Assembly (NCBI RefSeq): GCF_905475395.1
Contig: NC_058339.1
Span: forward strand, 35,783,172 to 35,847,171
Origin: Chrysoperla carnea
Lineage: Eukaryota > Arthropoda > Insecta > Neuroptera > Chrysopidae
Direction: 5' to 3'
DNA: 64,000 nt
The notes under the pieces were generated by a model that did no database searches, had not been told where the DNA came from, and saw nothing but the letters and a program-made list of their open reading frames with translations. Below, piece by piece: positions 23,701 through 29,057 of this stretch. Made by a program: the position numbers and the translations under genes. Each line of letters begins with the position of its first letter. Within the stretch, counting starts at the first letter, position 1.

Positions 23701-25220
23701 ACCAGCTTCCACAGCGCTTGTTTCATTAGATATACACGCAAGTAAGTTAAATTTTCTATCTAAACAGAATAATCCCCCTGTAATTCCTACTACCCCTACC
23801 CGTTGTATTTGTACTATTTTTATATTTTATACAAAGCTATTTACCTCAATAAACGTCTTTTCGTAACAATATCATTTTCATTTACAGCCGTTCCATCACC
23901 GCCAACTGCACCACTAGAAATACATGCTGTTGGTCCAAATAGTGTACAAATTGAATGGGGTATGCCCGAATTTAATGGTGGTGCACCATTAATAGGTTAT
24001 AATATTGCTATCCGAGATACAAAGAAAACAATGTGGATGGAAGTTGCAAAAGTACGAGCTGGTGTTCAAAAGTATACAATTAAAGATTTAGAACAAGATC
24101 ATGATTATCTTATACGAATATTTGCTAGAAATGAAATTGGTTTAAGTGAACCATTAGAATCAGAAGAACCATATAAGGTCTTACTAACCGAAGGTAAGTT
24201 TTGATCTATAGGAGAATGTGACCCAAATATATGACCCAAACATAATAAATCGTTTTAGAATGCAAAGCACAAGAAATCTTAGAGAAATTTAGCTGGATAA
24301 GATATTAAAAACTGCTCATTATCTTATATGCGAACTTAAGTTTAATTTTAAACGGTGAACTTTATGAAAAAAAAAAAAAAAACAAGAAGCCACTTTTACG
24401 TGAACTGGTATAAAAAACCTAAAGTAGCTTTACTTGGTTTAAAAAAAAATGCCGTTTAACTGGTTCTATAGAAGGGGATGGGTGGATATACAAAAATTGG
24501 TGTAATAGAGTTTCTGGAAACATCCGGAATATTAATATATAAGCTTTTCTGAACAAGAATCAATTGGTCCTGTTCCATTATAGGAGATGGCTTATTTACA
24601 GTAAAAGCTAGCCCATAGATTCTGAGAATTGTAACAATTTTCATTAATAATCAAAGTGATATAATTTGATACTAAAATACGACGATAAAATCAGCAAAAT
24701 GTTTTTGGATTTAATATAAACTGCACAAATTTTTTTTTTAAACAATTTTTGGTAGTAAATTTTCGTTTAAGTCACTTCTACATCTACTATGAATGTAATA
24801 TACGATGTACCCTCTAGGAAGTGCACCGGGCAACATATAACTTTTGATCTAGAAGGTGAATAAAGCTCTATTCCAAATTTGCATTGAAATCGGTGTTATA
24901 TAGGTCAAAAATTAGAGATTTCGTGTTTTGCTCTCCTCGTTTATTGGAGTATATAGGGTACATGCACTTCTGTATATGTATTATTCTGTAAATAAAATAA
25001 TAATAATATTTATATTCTTTTAGGTATTGATGAAGAAGATGTATCCAAAGGTGATATCACAGAACGTGAACCAACAAGCTATAGTACAGATAATACATCA
25101 TCATGGTTACGTGAACATAAAATGGATGCTGATATAAATTCATACGCTCGAGGTTATCTATTACGGCGTGATGAATATTTCTTCAGAATTTGGCATTATG
25201 CTAAACAACTATTCAAATAA
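1..25220 (+). CDS. sls: Titin/Sallimus (kettin-titin) gene, 3' part, 13 exons
   Basis: This is the C-terminal part of a giant sarcomeric elastic protein that links Z-disc and thick filament in insect muscle. I placed exons at 2-11789 (open at the left edge), 11890-12174, 12239-13207, 14006-15075, 15608-15917, 16415-17560, 18789-18839, 21063-21365, 21876-22181, 22358-22429, 23442-23741, 23888-24193 and 25024-25220. All have GT/AG borders, and together they give 17,103 nt in one frame (5,700 codons plus stop). Domain order is PEVK, SH3, a run of Ig domains, FN3, Ig, Ig, then four FN3 and a short tail. This order matches the C-terminus of insect Sallimus/D-titin. Almost every intron lies in phase 1, as is usual for Ig/FN3 genes. 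The stop TAA is at 25218-25220 and an AATAAA lies at 25308. The 5' end and Z-disc part are outside the window. Orthology rests on domain order, not on a database search. Confidence 0.9.
2822..3780 (+). repeat. PEVK linking module, copy 1
   Basis: This non-PEVK-unit segment of about 320 residues holds conserved landmarks: a FEKLESK start, PQFATVKLRKPK, LPKFLLKS followed by IRFIEFP, KDHGILSRNTKEAEK, TKPRKMKDLE and ELYQRKPKK. It recurs twice more, near 6715 and 8225. Hydrophobic landmark residues are conserved among copies while the linkers drift, so it is more than random spring sequence. Confidence 0.85.
3793..6130 (+). repeat. Second PEVK tandem array, 273-bp period
   Basis: ELPE(E/D) motifs start at 3793, 4066, 4339, 4612, 4885, 5158, 5431, 5704 and 5977, again exactly 273 bp apart. 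The last unit is shortened: a VEETQITT-type segment is missing after KKINDNMEET. The unit consensus is the same as in the first array, so the two arrays descend from one ancestral unit. The array and its following linking module were probably duplicated together. Confidence 0.95.
6715..7660 (+). repeat. PEVK linking module, copy 2
   Basis: Second copy of the module first seen at 2822: LEKLESKMVVVSAPTIPQFA, LPKFLLRSTIRFVEFP, KDHGILSRNTKEAEKIRRTK and ELYQRKPKKK occur in the same order and spacing. A threonine-rich stretch of about 190 residues unique to this exon (6130-6714) precedes it, and an acidic K/E/P spacer (7660-8224) follows. Confidence 0.85.
8225..9180 (+). repeat. PEVK linking module, copy 3 (most divergent)
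   Basis: Third copy: ERLKIERQEMKVTKPTITTV leads into VPQFAQIKLKKTKVPEKK, LPKVLLKSRIRHVDFP, KDNGIMSRNTKEAEKLIKTK and DLYKRQPKD. It has diverged more than copies 1 and 2 (KDNGIM versus KDHGIL; DLYKRQ versus ELYQRK). It is not preceded by a 91-residue array of its own. Confidence 0.82.
9370..11110 (+). repeat. Third PEVK array, short KKPKK/EEITIKK units
   Basis: Units of about 70 residues combine V(V/I)IKKKPKKVPKEEV, EEITIKK(I/V)VPKTEDVEE, AELKLPKP(I/V)PVQTE and VVIKKRPESPVKETVTEE. From about 10290 the units shorten and lose the AELKLPKP part. The array is distinct in consensus from the 91-residue arrays but has the same alternating charge pattern. It grades into a non-repetitive acidic tail (11110-11789). 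Confidence 0.9.
11890..12174 (+). CDS. sls: sls SH3-domain exon
   Basis: This 285-nt exon (acceptor ATTTAG, donor GTATGT, phase 1 at both ends) encodes an SH3 fold: ICSYVAETDEAINLVEGERV is the RT loop, DWWFV is the canonical tryptophan pair, and GWVPAQYL is the distal/C-terminal hallmark. SH3 domains bind proline-rich ligands, and Sallimus has a single SH3 domain between its spring and its distal Ig domains. The 100-bp intron before it holds nothing notable. Confidence 0.92.
12239..13207 (+). CDS. sls: sls exon with three Ig (I-set) domains
   Basis: Exon of 969 nt, phase 1 to phase 1. Ig domain one (about 12260-12545) has CQVEGVPRPQITWFR and DAGTFTCVAKN. A serine-rich linker (LSRKSLSRESSLADILEGIP) follows. 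Domain two (about 12640-12930) has CRLVAVPEPEIIWFDG and EGTYKIVAKN, in which the second cysteine is replaced by isoleucine-valine. Domain three (about 12940-13207) has SQIVGNPKPTIQWLKNG and DTAEYTIKATNEVGTAEC, also without a standard disulphide pair. Missing cysteines are common in muscle Ig domains, which fold in the cytoplasm. Confidence 0.92.
13208..14005. other. sls intron, 798 bp
   Basis: The intron is AT-rich. It has a poly-T/TA run at 13317-13340, short direct repeats of AAATGATGA and TTATGATGT (13395-13470), and a TTTTTTGCAA repeat near 13830. I see no coding exon or structured element. Confidence 0.7.
14006..15075 (+). CDS. sls: sls exon with four Ig domains
   Basis: Exon of 1,070 nt, entering in phase 1 and leaving in phase 0 at TGTGAG/GTAAAT. 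The first Ig (PPMFIERFQEQNIPEQGTLV to GDYKCIANNSIGKASHG) is a standard I-set domain. The next two are short Ig units with LECETSHTVSTKWFHNEKEL to GTYKCTVKGQ, and LEVEVSSETADVTWIKNGKP to GEYSCRLPDQEC. The fourth begins PPEIITKMTDLTVPEGEKAM, and its last strand is completed by the next exon (VGVQKSIAKLKVEELP). The compact 88-90-residue tandem Ig units resemble the distal A/M-band-like Ig series of titins. Confidence 0.9.
15076..15607. other. sls intron, 532 bp
   Basis: This is the only intron placed in phase 0 within the Ig/FN3 part; it splits an Ig domain just before its last strand. The sequence is AT-rich with the motif CATTTACAAAT repeated between 15410 and 15470. No exon or mobile element is recognisable. 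Confidence 0.65.
15608..15917 (+). CDS. sls: sls single-Ig exon
   Basis: A 310-nt exon (phase 0 in, phase 1 out at CTTGAAG/GTAATT). It finishes the previous Ig domain, then encodes one full Ig unit: LPEITYASLNKEAIFVVELT, KPDAVVQWTVNNKPI and DDDQWVYKCTVADL. The central tryptophan and the C-strand/F-strand pattern support the call. It was found by joining splice sites and is too short and start-less to stand out as an open frame. Confidence 0.88.
15918..16414. other. sls intron, 497 bp
   Basis: AT-rich intron without coding content. CGATCGGAG/CTCCGATC-type matches (about 16175 and 16355) form a weak inverted pair. No repeat family seen elsewhere in the window is present. Confidence 0.6.
16415..17560 (+). 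CDS. sls: sls exon: Ig-FN3-Ig-Ig
   Basis: Exon of 1,146 nt, phase 1 to phase 1. The order is Ig (16430-16700, ISVKYTTNAKPKDEWFVNEK to SGKYKLKLKNNCGEAT), fibronectin III (16705-17000, DKPTPPGAPEPVAVTDDSIT, LYWKVPESDGNSPIIQYNLE, FRVTAVNGVGESEPS), Ig (17010-17275, LSCVISGTPSPNIEWSHNGK, GTYTCKASNTEGK) and Ig (17280-17560, LSVSFTGYPKPTIKWLREN, ANYSITAVNNAGSA). The switch from Ig runs to mixed FN3/Ig marks the approach to the C-terminal, thick-filament-facing part. Confidence 0.92.
17561..18788. other. sls intron, 1,228 bp
   Basis: The intron contains one foldback MITE (17849-18146) and otherwise plain AT-rich sequence with a T tract at 17675-17692. I found no additional exon in frame between 18147 and 18788. 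Confidence 0.65.
17849..18146. mobile_element. Foldback MITE, about 300 bp, in sls intron
   Basis: The whole segment is an imperfect palindrome. Outer arms pair CATGAAGGCTATAAGAGAAG (from 17850) with CTTCTCTTATAGTCTTCATG (to 18144). Inner arms of 38 bp (17929-17966 and 18016-18053) pair with one mismatch around the CGCTGATTGTATCTCACGA core. It has no coding capacity. The superfamily is not identifiable and I could not define a target duplication. Confidence 0.7.
18789..18839 (+). CDS. sls: sls 51-nt microexon (basic linker)
   Basis: TATTTCAG precedes and GTAAAAAC follows a 51-nt segment that keeps phase 1 on both sides. It encodes D-DTLRKQKKRGPRDPVL, a strongly basic linker between an Ig domain and the next FN3 domain. 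It can be skipped without changing frame, because both the upstream exon and this one end in G and either join yields GAT (Asp) with the next exon. Supported by splice sites, frame and open reading only, so it is a candidate alternatively spliced exon. Confidence 0.6.
19367..20111. mobile_element. MITE-like element filled with satellite repeats
   Basis: Terminal inverted arms GGCACGCCATTTTACTATTT (from 19377) and AAATAGTAAAATGGCGTGCC (to 20102) bound the element. A third, internal copy of the arm lies at 19557-19585. The interior is a tandem array described as its own feature. No coding capacity and no clear target duplication, as both ends are TA-rich. Confidence 0.55.
19465..19935. repeat. 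Tandem repeat of ATTATGTACATAAT-centred units
   Basis: Units of about 35 bp contain the perfect 14-bp palindrome ATTATGTACATAAT followed by TTTAATTCAATCATTTTT or a TTTAATTCTCTATTTCC variant. At least eight copies run from 19465 to 19745. From 19780 the array changes to ATAATAATAC/TATTATTATG hairpin repeats. Every unit can form a cruciform. It is not a CRISPR array: spacers are not unique and this is eukaryotic intron DNA. Confidence 0.85.
20110..20839. mobile_element. Foldback MITE, 730 bp, mariner-like ends, TA target site
   Basis: The right end, read inward, starts CAGTGTGTCCCCGGATAGAG, and the left end starts TAGTGTGTCCCCGGATAGAG. Both are flanked by TA (20108-20109 and 20840-20841). Arms of about 190 bp (20110-20300 and 20640-20839) are near-identical, and the inner part (20330-20375 versus 20597-20640) pairs too, so almost the full element folds back. 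TA target and CAGT-like termini suggest Tc1/mariner-type mobilisation. No transposase is encoded. Confidence 0.75.
21063..21365 (+). CDS. sls: sls FN3 exon 1 of 4
   Basis: Acceptor TTTTCAG and donor GTAAGTAA flank 303 nt in phase 1 on both sides. The product is a fibronectin type III domain with KPSKPEGPILLKDVEKES, the WKPPLDDGG turn, YSIEKCEVEKQEW, and YMFRVVANNPVGASEPL. Exon and domain coincide. Together with the next three FN3 exons it forms the C-terminal FN3 series typical of insect Sallimus. Confidence 0.92.
21366..21875. other. sls intron, 510 bp
   Basis: AT-rich intron with an A-rich run (21419-21450). No coding segment or repeat family recognised. Confidence 0.6.
21876..22181 (+). 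CDS. sls: sls FN3 exon 2 of 4
   Basis: 306 nt, phase 1 to phase 1 (acceptor TTTTAG, donor GTAAGTAT). FN3 hallmarks: KPSPPRGPIEISGMTATSFS, LKWLQSEHNGGSRIIEYIVE, KKWTKVGGTRD and YYFRITARNAVGKSDPF. The initial proline-rich KPSPP hinge and the Y-R-A-N-G-S/P pattern at the end are intact. Confidence 0.92.
22358..22429 (+). CDS. sls: sls 72-nt cassette-like exon between FN3 domains
   Basis: The acceptor CTACATTAG precedes 72 nt and the donor GTAAGTATC follows; phase 1 is kept on both sides. It encodes R-SKLTEGALYALLGIFPRTKL-SGV, a mildly hydrophobic insert between two FN3 domains. Skipping it leaves the frame intact (Thr instead of Ser at the join). No domain is recognisable. The case rests on consensus splice sites and an uninterrupted frame, so it may be tissue-specific or, less likely, spurious. 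Confidence 0.5.
22430..23441. other. sls intron, 1,012 bp, with a long palindrome
   Basis: AT-rich intron that contains an imperfect palindrome at 22935-23120, listed separately. No further exon was found. Confidence 0.65.
22935..23120. repeat. Imperfect 186-bp palindrome
   Basis: GATGTTCTCGATAGAGCAAA at 22935 pairs with TTTGCTCGAAAACATC ending at 23120. The arms continue through CACAACACG...GTTGTGTTGA and CGATTTATA to a centre at AATACACGATT/AATCGTGTATT (23013-23037). It looks like a foldback MITE remnant. It has no coding potential, and its ends are not flanked by an obvious target duplication. Confidence 0.65.
23442..23741 (+). CDS. sls: sls FN3 exon 3 of 4
   Basis: 300 nt, phase 1 at both ends (acceptor TTATGTAG, donor GTAAGTTA). 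It encodes PPSCPLHVELLDNTSRSATI, TWRPPASNGGADLIGYVLEK, SPKWEKVASVD and YLFRVFAENSAGLSTPAS. All FN3 core positions are present: W in strand B, Y in strand C, and the final GLS-P turn. Confidence 0.92.
23888..24193 (+). CDS. sls: sls FN3 exon 4 of 4
   Basis: 306 nt, phase 1 at both ends (acceptor TTTACAG, donor GTAAGTTT). Product VPSPPTAPLEIHAVGPNSVQ, IEWGMPEFNGGAPLIGYNIA, TMWMEVAKVRAG and YLIRIFARNEIGLSEPLES, a complete FN3 domain. It is separated from the preceding FN3 exon by only 146 bp of intron. Confidence 0.92.
24194..25023. other. sls last intron, 830 bp
   Basis: Contains a poly-A run at 24365-24383 and otherwise AT-rich, non-repetitive sequence. No exon or mobile element seen. Confidence 0.65.
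25024..25220 (+). CDS. sls: sls terminal coding exon
   Basis: Acceptor TTTTAG at 25018-25023 opens a 197-nt exon ending in TAA at 25218. It encodes a non-domain tail of about 65 residues: acidic (IDEEDVSKGDITEREP), then STDNTSSWLREHKMDADINS, then the basic/aromatic end YARGYLLRRDEYFFRIWHYA-KQLFK. The aromatic C-terminus may be a binding tail. An AATAAA lies 88 bp beyond the stop (25308-25313), with further AATAAA clusters near 25583-25592. Confidence 0.88.
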
Positions 25221-26009
25221 AAAATCCATTTTTATACTAATTATTTCTAAAAAAAAAGTATCCAATTTGTAAAATAACTTCGAAATGGATTTATGTTTTC
25301 CATACTAAATAAATCAACCAATTTTTTTTTTTAATTCATATATACATATTGCATATTCATCAAATTTTTAAATTACGAATTGCGAGCGATTATATTATTT
25401 TTTTGTTTAATTAATATGTATGTATGCTCAAGAAAAAAAAAATTGATTGATTTCTTTATAAAATGTTATTCACTACAAATTGGATATTATGAAAGTTTCC
25501 TAGTAAACTTTTTTCCTTGCTGTGATACTCAAATACTCTGAATCGAAATAATAATCTCGATGATGGAGACAATTTATTTACAAAATAAATAAACAAACAA
25601 TGAATATTTTATCTATATATTTGACGTGTTTATTATTTTTAAGTGTAAATTTTGTTAAGTTTAATTTATTATTATTATTTTATTTTATTTTTTTTTGTTT
25701 AAATTAAACTGATAACAAATTATTTATTTATAGAAATTGAGAAGTAATTTTTATTTTGAGAGAAAATATAGGTGCATTTTTACAAATAATATTATTTTTT
25801 AATTATATAAATAAGTAATTTGTTAATTATTATAAACTTATATTATCAATAAACATATATATAACTGTTATGAATAGTTTAATTTAAAACTTACCTCCTA
25901 GAACCTTAGAAAAATTGTTTAGTCACATTAACAACACCACTTACTATGAACAAAGTCTAAATTAAGACAAGTGAAAATTAACAATTGATTAAGTTAATTG
26001 TTGAAATAC
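25221..26009. other. sls 3' UTR and flank
   Basis: AT-rich 3' flank with several AATAAA hexamers. Bases 25701-25796 are the same as the segment inserted at 28445-28540. Bases 25967-26009 match the start of the interspersed repeat family found at 42080-42600 (AAGTGAAAA, then GTTAATTGTTGAAATACC). Confidence 0.7.
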
Positions 26010-26209
26010 CCTTTGTAGAATGGGATCTGACAAAAGGAGGCATGACACCTGGTTGTCAAAGTAGAAACTAATTTCAAGTTACAGCTTTTAGTGTTGAGCA
26101 TTGAAATGTTTGGAGTTGGTTACTTTTTGCAAGTTATAATTACAACAACAATAAATAATTGATAAAAAAATTAAATTATGGCGTTTGGAAAGTATTTACC
26201 TCAATTTAA

Positions 26210-26311
26210 AAGCACAAAAGAGTAAAGTGTAGTGTGAAAAATTGCCAAAGTCGTTCCAATACGAATACAGATCTGAGTTTTCATAATTTGCCTCAAGCAG
26301 GAAAATATTAA
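26210..26311 (+). pseudogene. THAP zinc-finger-like fragment
   Basis: The frame 26210-26311 reads KHKRVKCSVKNCQSRSNTNT then DLSFHNLPQAGKY and stop. C-x4-C followed by SFHNLP is the N-terminal half of a THAP (C2CH) DNA-binding domain. The second half (W...C..HF) is absent, and the upstream ATG at 26178 is in another frame. THAP domains occur in P-element and Kolobok transposases and in domesticated proteins. It is a relic: no open frame of useful length continues it. Confidence 0.5.
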
Positions 26312-26524
26312 ACGATATTTTGGTTTTTTTGAGAAAATTGAAGTCTTAAAATTTTGACAGAAAACAGTGCAATTAAAAAATATCTTACCAAGTCAAAAAG
26401 TGTACTCACATTTAAAAAAAATGATTATGTCTTATCAAGTAAATTTATAATGTATTATTGAACTAATAGTTTTCTATCTAAAAAGATTACTGTGTTTTGA
26501 CATCAAGAATACTTGAAGAGATAT

Positions 26525-26719
26525 TTATTTATTTATATCGATTTGATGAGGCTTTTCTTTTAAATTAGTTGTTTTTAAACAGTATGACGTTAAACTGAGC
26601 ACATCCTCCTCACTTTCGACTTGATTTTTTCCACATTTAATCACATGACTTGCTTTCAAAAGTCTTTCACCTTCAGTAAAATTACGATTGCTCGGTTTTT
26701 TTTTTGTCCCCAACAACAA
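26525..26719 (-). pseudogene. Relic resembling SWIM/YqaJ-type mobile-element protein
   Basis: A short minus-strand frame contains NFTEGERLLKASHVIKCG and SYCLKTTNLKEKPHQIDI. In insect proteins combining a SWIM zinc finger with a YqaJ-like nuclease, a comparable GE..L.A.HV..CG and CL.T..L...PH segment precedes the SWIM finger. That is my recollection of the family, not a search result. The SWIM motif itself (CxCxnCxH) is not visible downstream, so the fragment is truncated. Confidence 0.35.
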
Positions 26720-26868
26720 ATTTCATTAATATTAATCATTCTGTTCTTGAAAAATTGCAAAAAGTTTATGTATTGCTATGTTATTTTTTAAATTTGTCAC
26801 TTTATGTCAGCCATGTTTTTTAGCCCCGCCCATATGTCAGATCCCAATAGGGTTCTTTTCTACAAAAT

Positions 26869-27362
26869 GACAAACGTCAAAGAAGGGTTTACTCTTATAA
26901 AAGTTGTCTCTACACCACACGAGCCTAAAAAAAGTATTTGGAAAATATCGAATTATTTGAAAAAATTATATAATTAGTATCATCTTAACTGACCTGCTAG
27001 ACATTATTTTCCCGAAAATATTTTAAAAAGTCTAATGTCAAAAGAGACATAGGATATGTGTAAGCAAGTTTTTTAAGGTGTTTAATATATGTCAAACTTG
27101 AAACGAGAATAAACTCTATTTGCTTTCTCTTATACAATAAAATCGTAGCTTTTTTTCTTTTTGTTTCTTGGCTTGGACCCGACAAAATCCGTCATTTAGC
27201 ATGATTAATTTTCGCAGGACCCCATTTAAAATATGCTTCTTAATTTTTTTTAAACAAATAAGTAATATTAACCGAAACGCTTCGGAAAAATTTTTATCAT
27301 ATAATTGGGAATAAAATTCACAAAAAAATGTTCTTAGACATTTTTCTCTAAACCATCCAGTT
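26869..27362. other. Intergenic stretch
   Basis: AT-rich sequence without a convincing gene. A 62-codon minus-strand open frame (26997-27185) has no recognisable features. Confidence 0.6.
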
Positions 27363-27614
27363 ATCGTGAAAATGAAACGTTCGTTATTAAAAGATTCTTT
27401 ACAAGATAATTAATTTTAAAAGTCTGATTTTATGGAGAGGAGAATAAAAATCATGAAATGTGGTTTTGTATTGAAACAAGAAAAAATTTACGTAAATAGA
27501 AGCAAACGTGATTTGTTAAATAGAAAAATTGAAAGAAATTTAAAAAAAAGTTTTCATGATCCAGAATGCCTGATTACTGACATTTTAAGTTTCCCAAAAT
27601 TTTTCTATAAATAG
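27363..27614 (+). pseudogene. Truncated third copy of the basic C-x3-C gene family
   Basis: ATGAAACGTTCGTTATTAAA near 27370 matches ATGAAACGTTCATTACGTCT of the gene at 27785-28456. MERRIKIMKCGFVLKQEKI near 27432 matches MEKRLKTMKCRFVLRQEEI in that gene. The copy lacks the N-terminal two-thirds, including the cysteine-histidine motif. It has lost the segment between DKC and the KSIYDF region, and it ends in an unrelated frame. It is a relic of a tandem duplication. Confidence 0.7.
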
Positions 27615-27784
27615 GTATTTTTTTTGTGTATGCGTTAATAGAAAATTTTTCTAACATTTTTTCGTCATTACAAAAAAAAAAAAAAAAAAAGTTAGGAAAA
27701 TTTTCGACAATGAATCAAAAAATGTAAGTATTATTAAATAAGCAGCTACATTTTTGCCACCTAAAGCTCCAAAAAATTAACATC

Positions 27785-28456
27785 ATGGCGAAACAATCTC
27801 AAACTGTGAAATCTGAGCACAAAACTATTGGTCTCAAAAATATGTCGAAAAAAAACATATCATATGGATACAATAGTTTCAGCGTATATTCAACAGTATC
27901 AAAAGCATCGAAATCTTCGAAATCCGTAGTTTGCGTTGAGCATTGTAAAGATAATTGCAACGAACAAATAATAACATCATTGTACGATAAGTTTCGAAGT
28001 ATTAACTGGTATAGAGCATTAAAAAAGAAGAAATCAAAATATAAATTGAAACTTTACAAATTTGAAATTCAATCAAGTCGAAACAAACAAAAACCAAAAT
28101 CAGAAAATTTTGTTTCAAATTTCTTAAAAACTGGTAGAACCAAAAGAAAAGAAAATATACCCCGAAATATTGCACAAACAGAATCAAAAAGAGATTTACA
28201 ATCGGTTCTGAATCACATCGATAGAACAAGATATGAGTATAAAAGAGATATCGAGAAGATGAAACGTTCATTACGTCTATTAAATGAAGGTTTACAAGAT
28301 AAATGTGATTCAAATTATAATTTTAAAAAATCTATTTACGATTTTATGGAGAAGAGATTAAAAACGATGAAATGTCGGTTTGTATTGAGACAAGAAGAAA
28401 TTGACCAAAAGAGGCGCGAGTGCAATTTGCTGAATGCAGTAGCAAAATTAAACTGA
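27785..28456 (+). CDS. Basic protein of unknown function, family copy 1 (C-terminally truncated)
   Basis: An intronless frame of 223 residues starts MAKQSQTVKSEHKT. It is very lysine/arginine-rich. It shares a collinear set of blocks with the gene at 29058: CVEHCKDNCN, then KFRSINWYRALKKKKSKYKL, then KFEIQSSR, VLNHIDRTR, MKRSLRLLNEGLQDKCDSNY, NFKKSI and KRLKTMKCRFV. The middle is predicted helical and could form a coiled coil. I do not recognise the family. The C-terminus differs from the paralogue because a 100-bp segment has inserted at codon 222 and brings an early TGA. The pre-insertion frame can be followed from 28547 to 28639. Possible roles, such as a sperm or nuclear structural protein, are speculation. 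Confidence 0.6.
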   Translation: MAKQSQTVKSEHKTIGLKNMSKKNISYGYNSFSVYSTVSKASKSSKSVVCVEHCKDNCNEQIITSLYDKFRSINWYRALKKKKSKYKLKLYKFEIQSSRNKQKPKSENFVSNFLKTGRTKRKENIPRNIAQTESKRDLQSVLNHIDRTRYEYKRDIEKMKRSLRLLNEGLQDKCDSNYNFKKSIYDFMEKRLKTMKCRFVLRQEEIDQKRRECNLLNAVAKLN

Positions 28457-28549
28457 TAACAAATTAATTATTTATAGAAATTGAGAAGTAATTTTTATTT
28501 TGAGAGAAAATATAGGTGCATTTTTACAAATAATGTTATTTGCTGGCTT
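28445..28549. mobile_element. Inserted copy of a segment found downstream of sls
   Basis: Bases 28445-28540 match 25701-25796 almost perfectly (for example TATAGGTGCATTTTTACAAA in both). The insert is flanked by the direct repeat AATGCAGTAGCAAAATT (28433-28449 and 28550-28566), preceded on both sides by TTTGCTG. A short transposed segment with a 17-bp or longer flanking duplication suggests LINE-type target-primed insertion. The mobile nature of the segment itself is inferred. Confidence 0.65.
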
Positions 28550-28639
28550 AATGCAGTAGCAAAATTCGAAAAAATAAAAGTCACGCAGACGCAACATATT
28601 AGTCATGTAACGTCATTGGAAAGTGGAAGATCGTCATGA
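28550..28639 (+). pseudogene. Displaced C-terminal end of the gene at 27785
   Basis: Read from 28547, this sequence repeats the last residues before the insert (LNAVAK) and continues FEKIKVTQTQHISHVTSLES to a TGA at 28637. It aligns with the C-terminal LLTATITKDRQIQMLKFARI-NKIESLAM of the intact paralogue. It is therefore the original 3' coding end, now cut off by the insertion. Confidence 0.6.
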
Positions 28640-29057
28640 ATAGGCAAACCATTAACAAAAGATCGAGTATGGGAAATAAAAAAAAATGCTCTATTTAATT
28701 TAGTAAACTGTAAATAAGTTTAAAAAAATTTTTAATGCTGGAAATATTAAAAGTCTGTTCAAATACTCTTAAAATTATTAAATTAATTATATTAAAATAC
28801 CTACCATTTATTGCATATTTTTCCAATTTTGTAGGATACAAAAATATTTGTTTATGATTATGAAAAACTTTTAATTTTTTATGATCAAGTATGAATGTCT
28901 CTTGACATTTCAAATTTCCAAAAATGTAAAAAATAAAAATTCATAAAATTTACCGTTAATATTAAAATAATTTAAAAAAATTCAAAAAAATCACAAACAA
29001 ATAATAAACCAAAAAAAATTTTGATATTAAAAGAAATTTGTTTTAAATGTTGTAAAG
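28640..29057. other. Spacer between the two family genes
   Basis: AT-rich spacer of 418 bp; it must hold the promoter of the downstream gene. I see no clear TATA box or initiator that I would commit to. Confidence 0.5.

Larger units (their letters stand above)
26010..26868. mobile_element. Decayed DNA transposon with THAP-like and SWIM-type relics
   Basis: TGGGATCTGACA at 26021-26032 is inverted at 26835-26846 (TGTCAGATCCCA). An outer TTTGTAGAA/TTCTACAAA pair lies at 26012-26020 and 26858-26866, with 11 extra bases on the right. Between them lie a THAP-like fragment on the plus strand and a SWIM-associated fragment on the minus strand. The left end abuts a fragment of the 42080-42600 repeat family. 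I read this as a decayed non-autonomous transposon whose superfamily is unclear. Confidence 0.5.
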
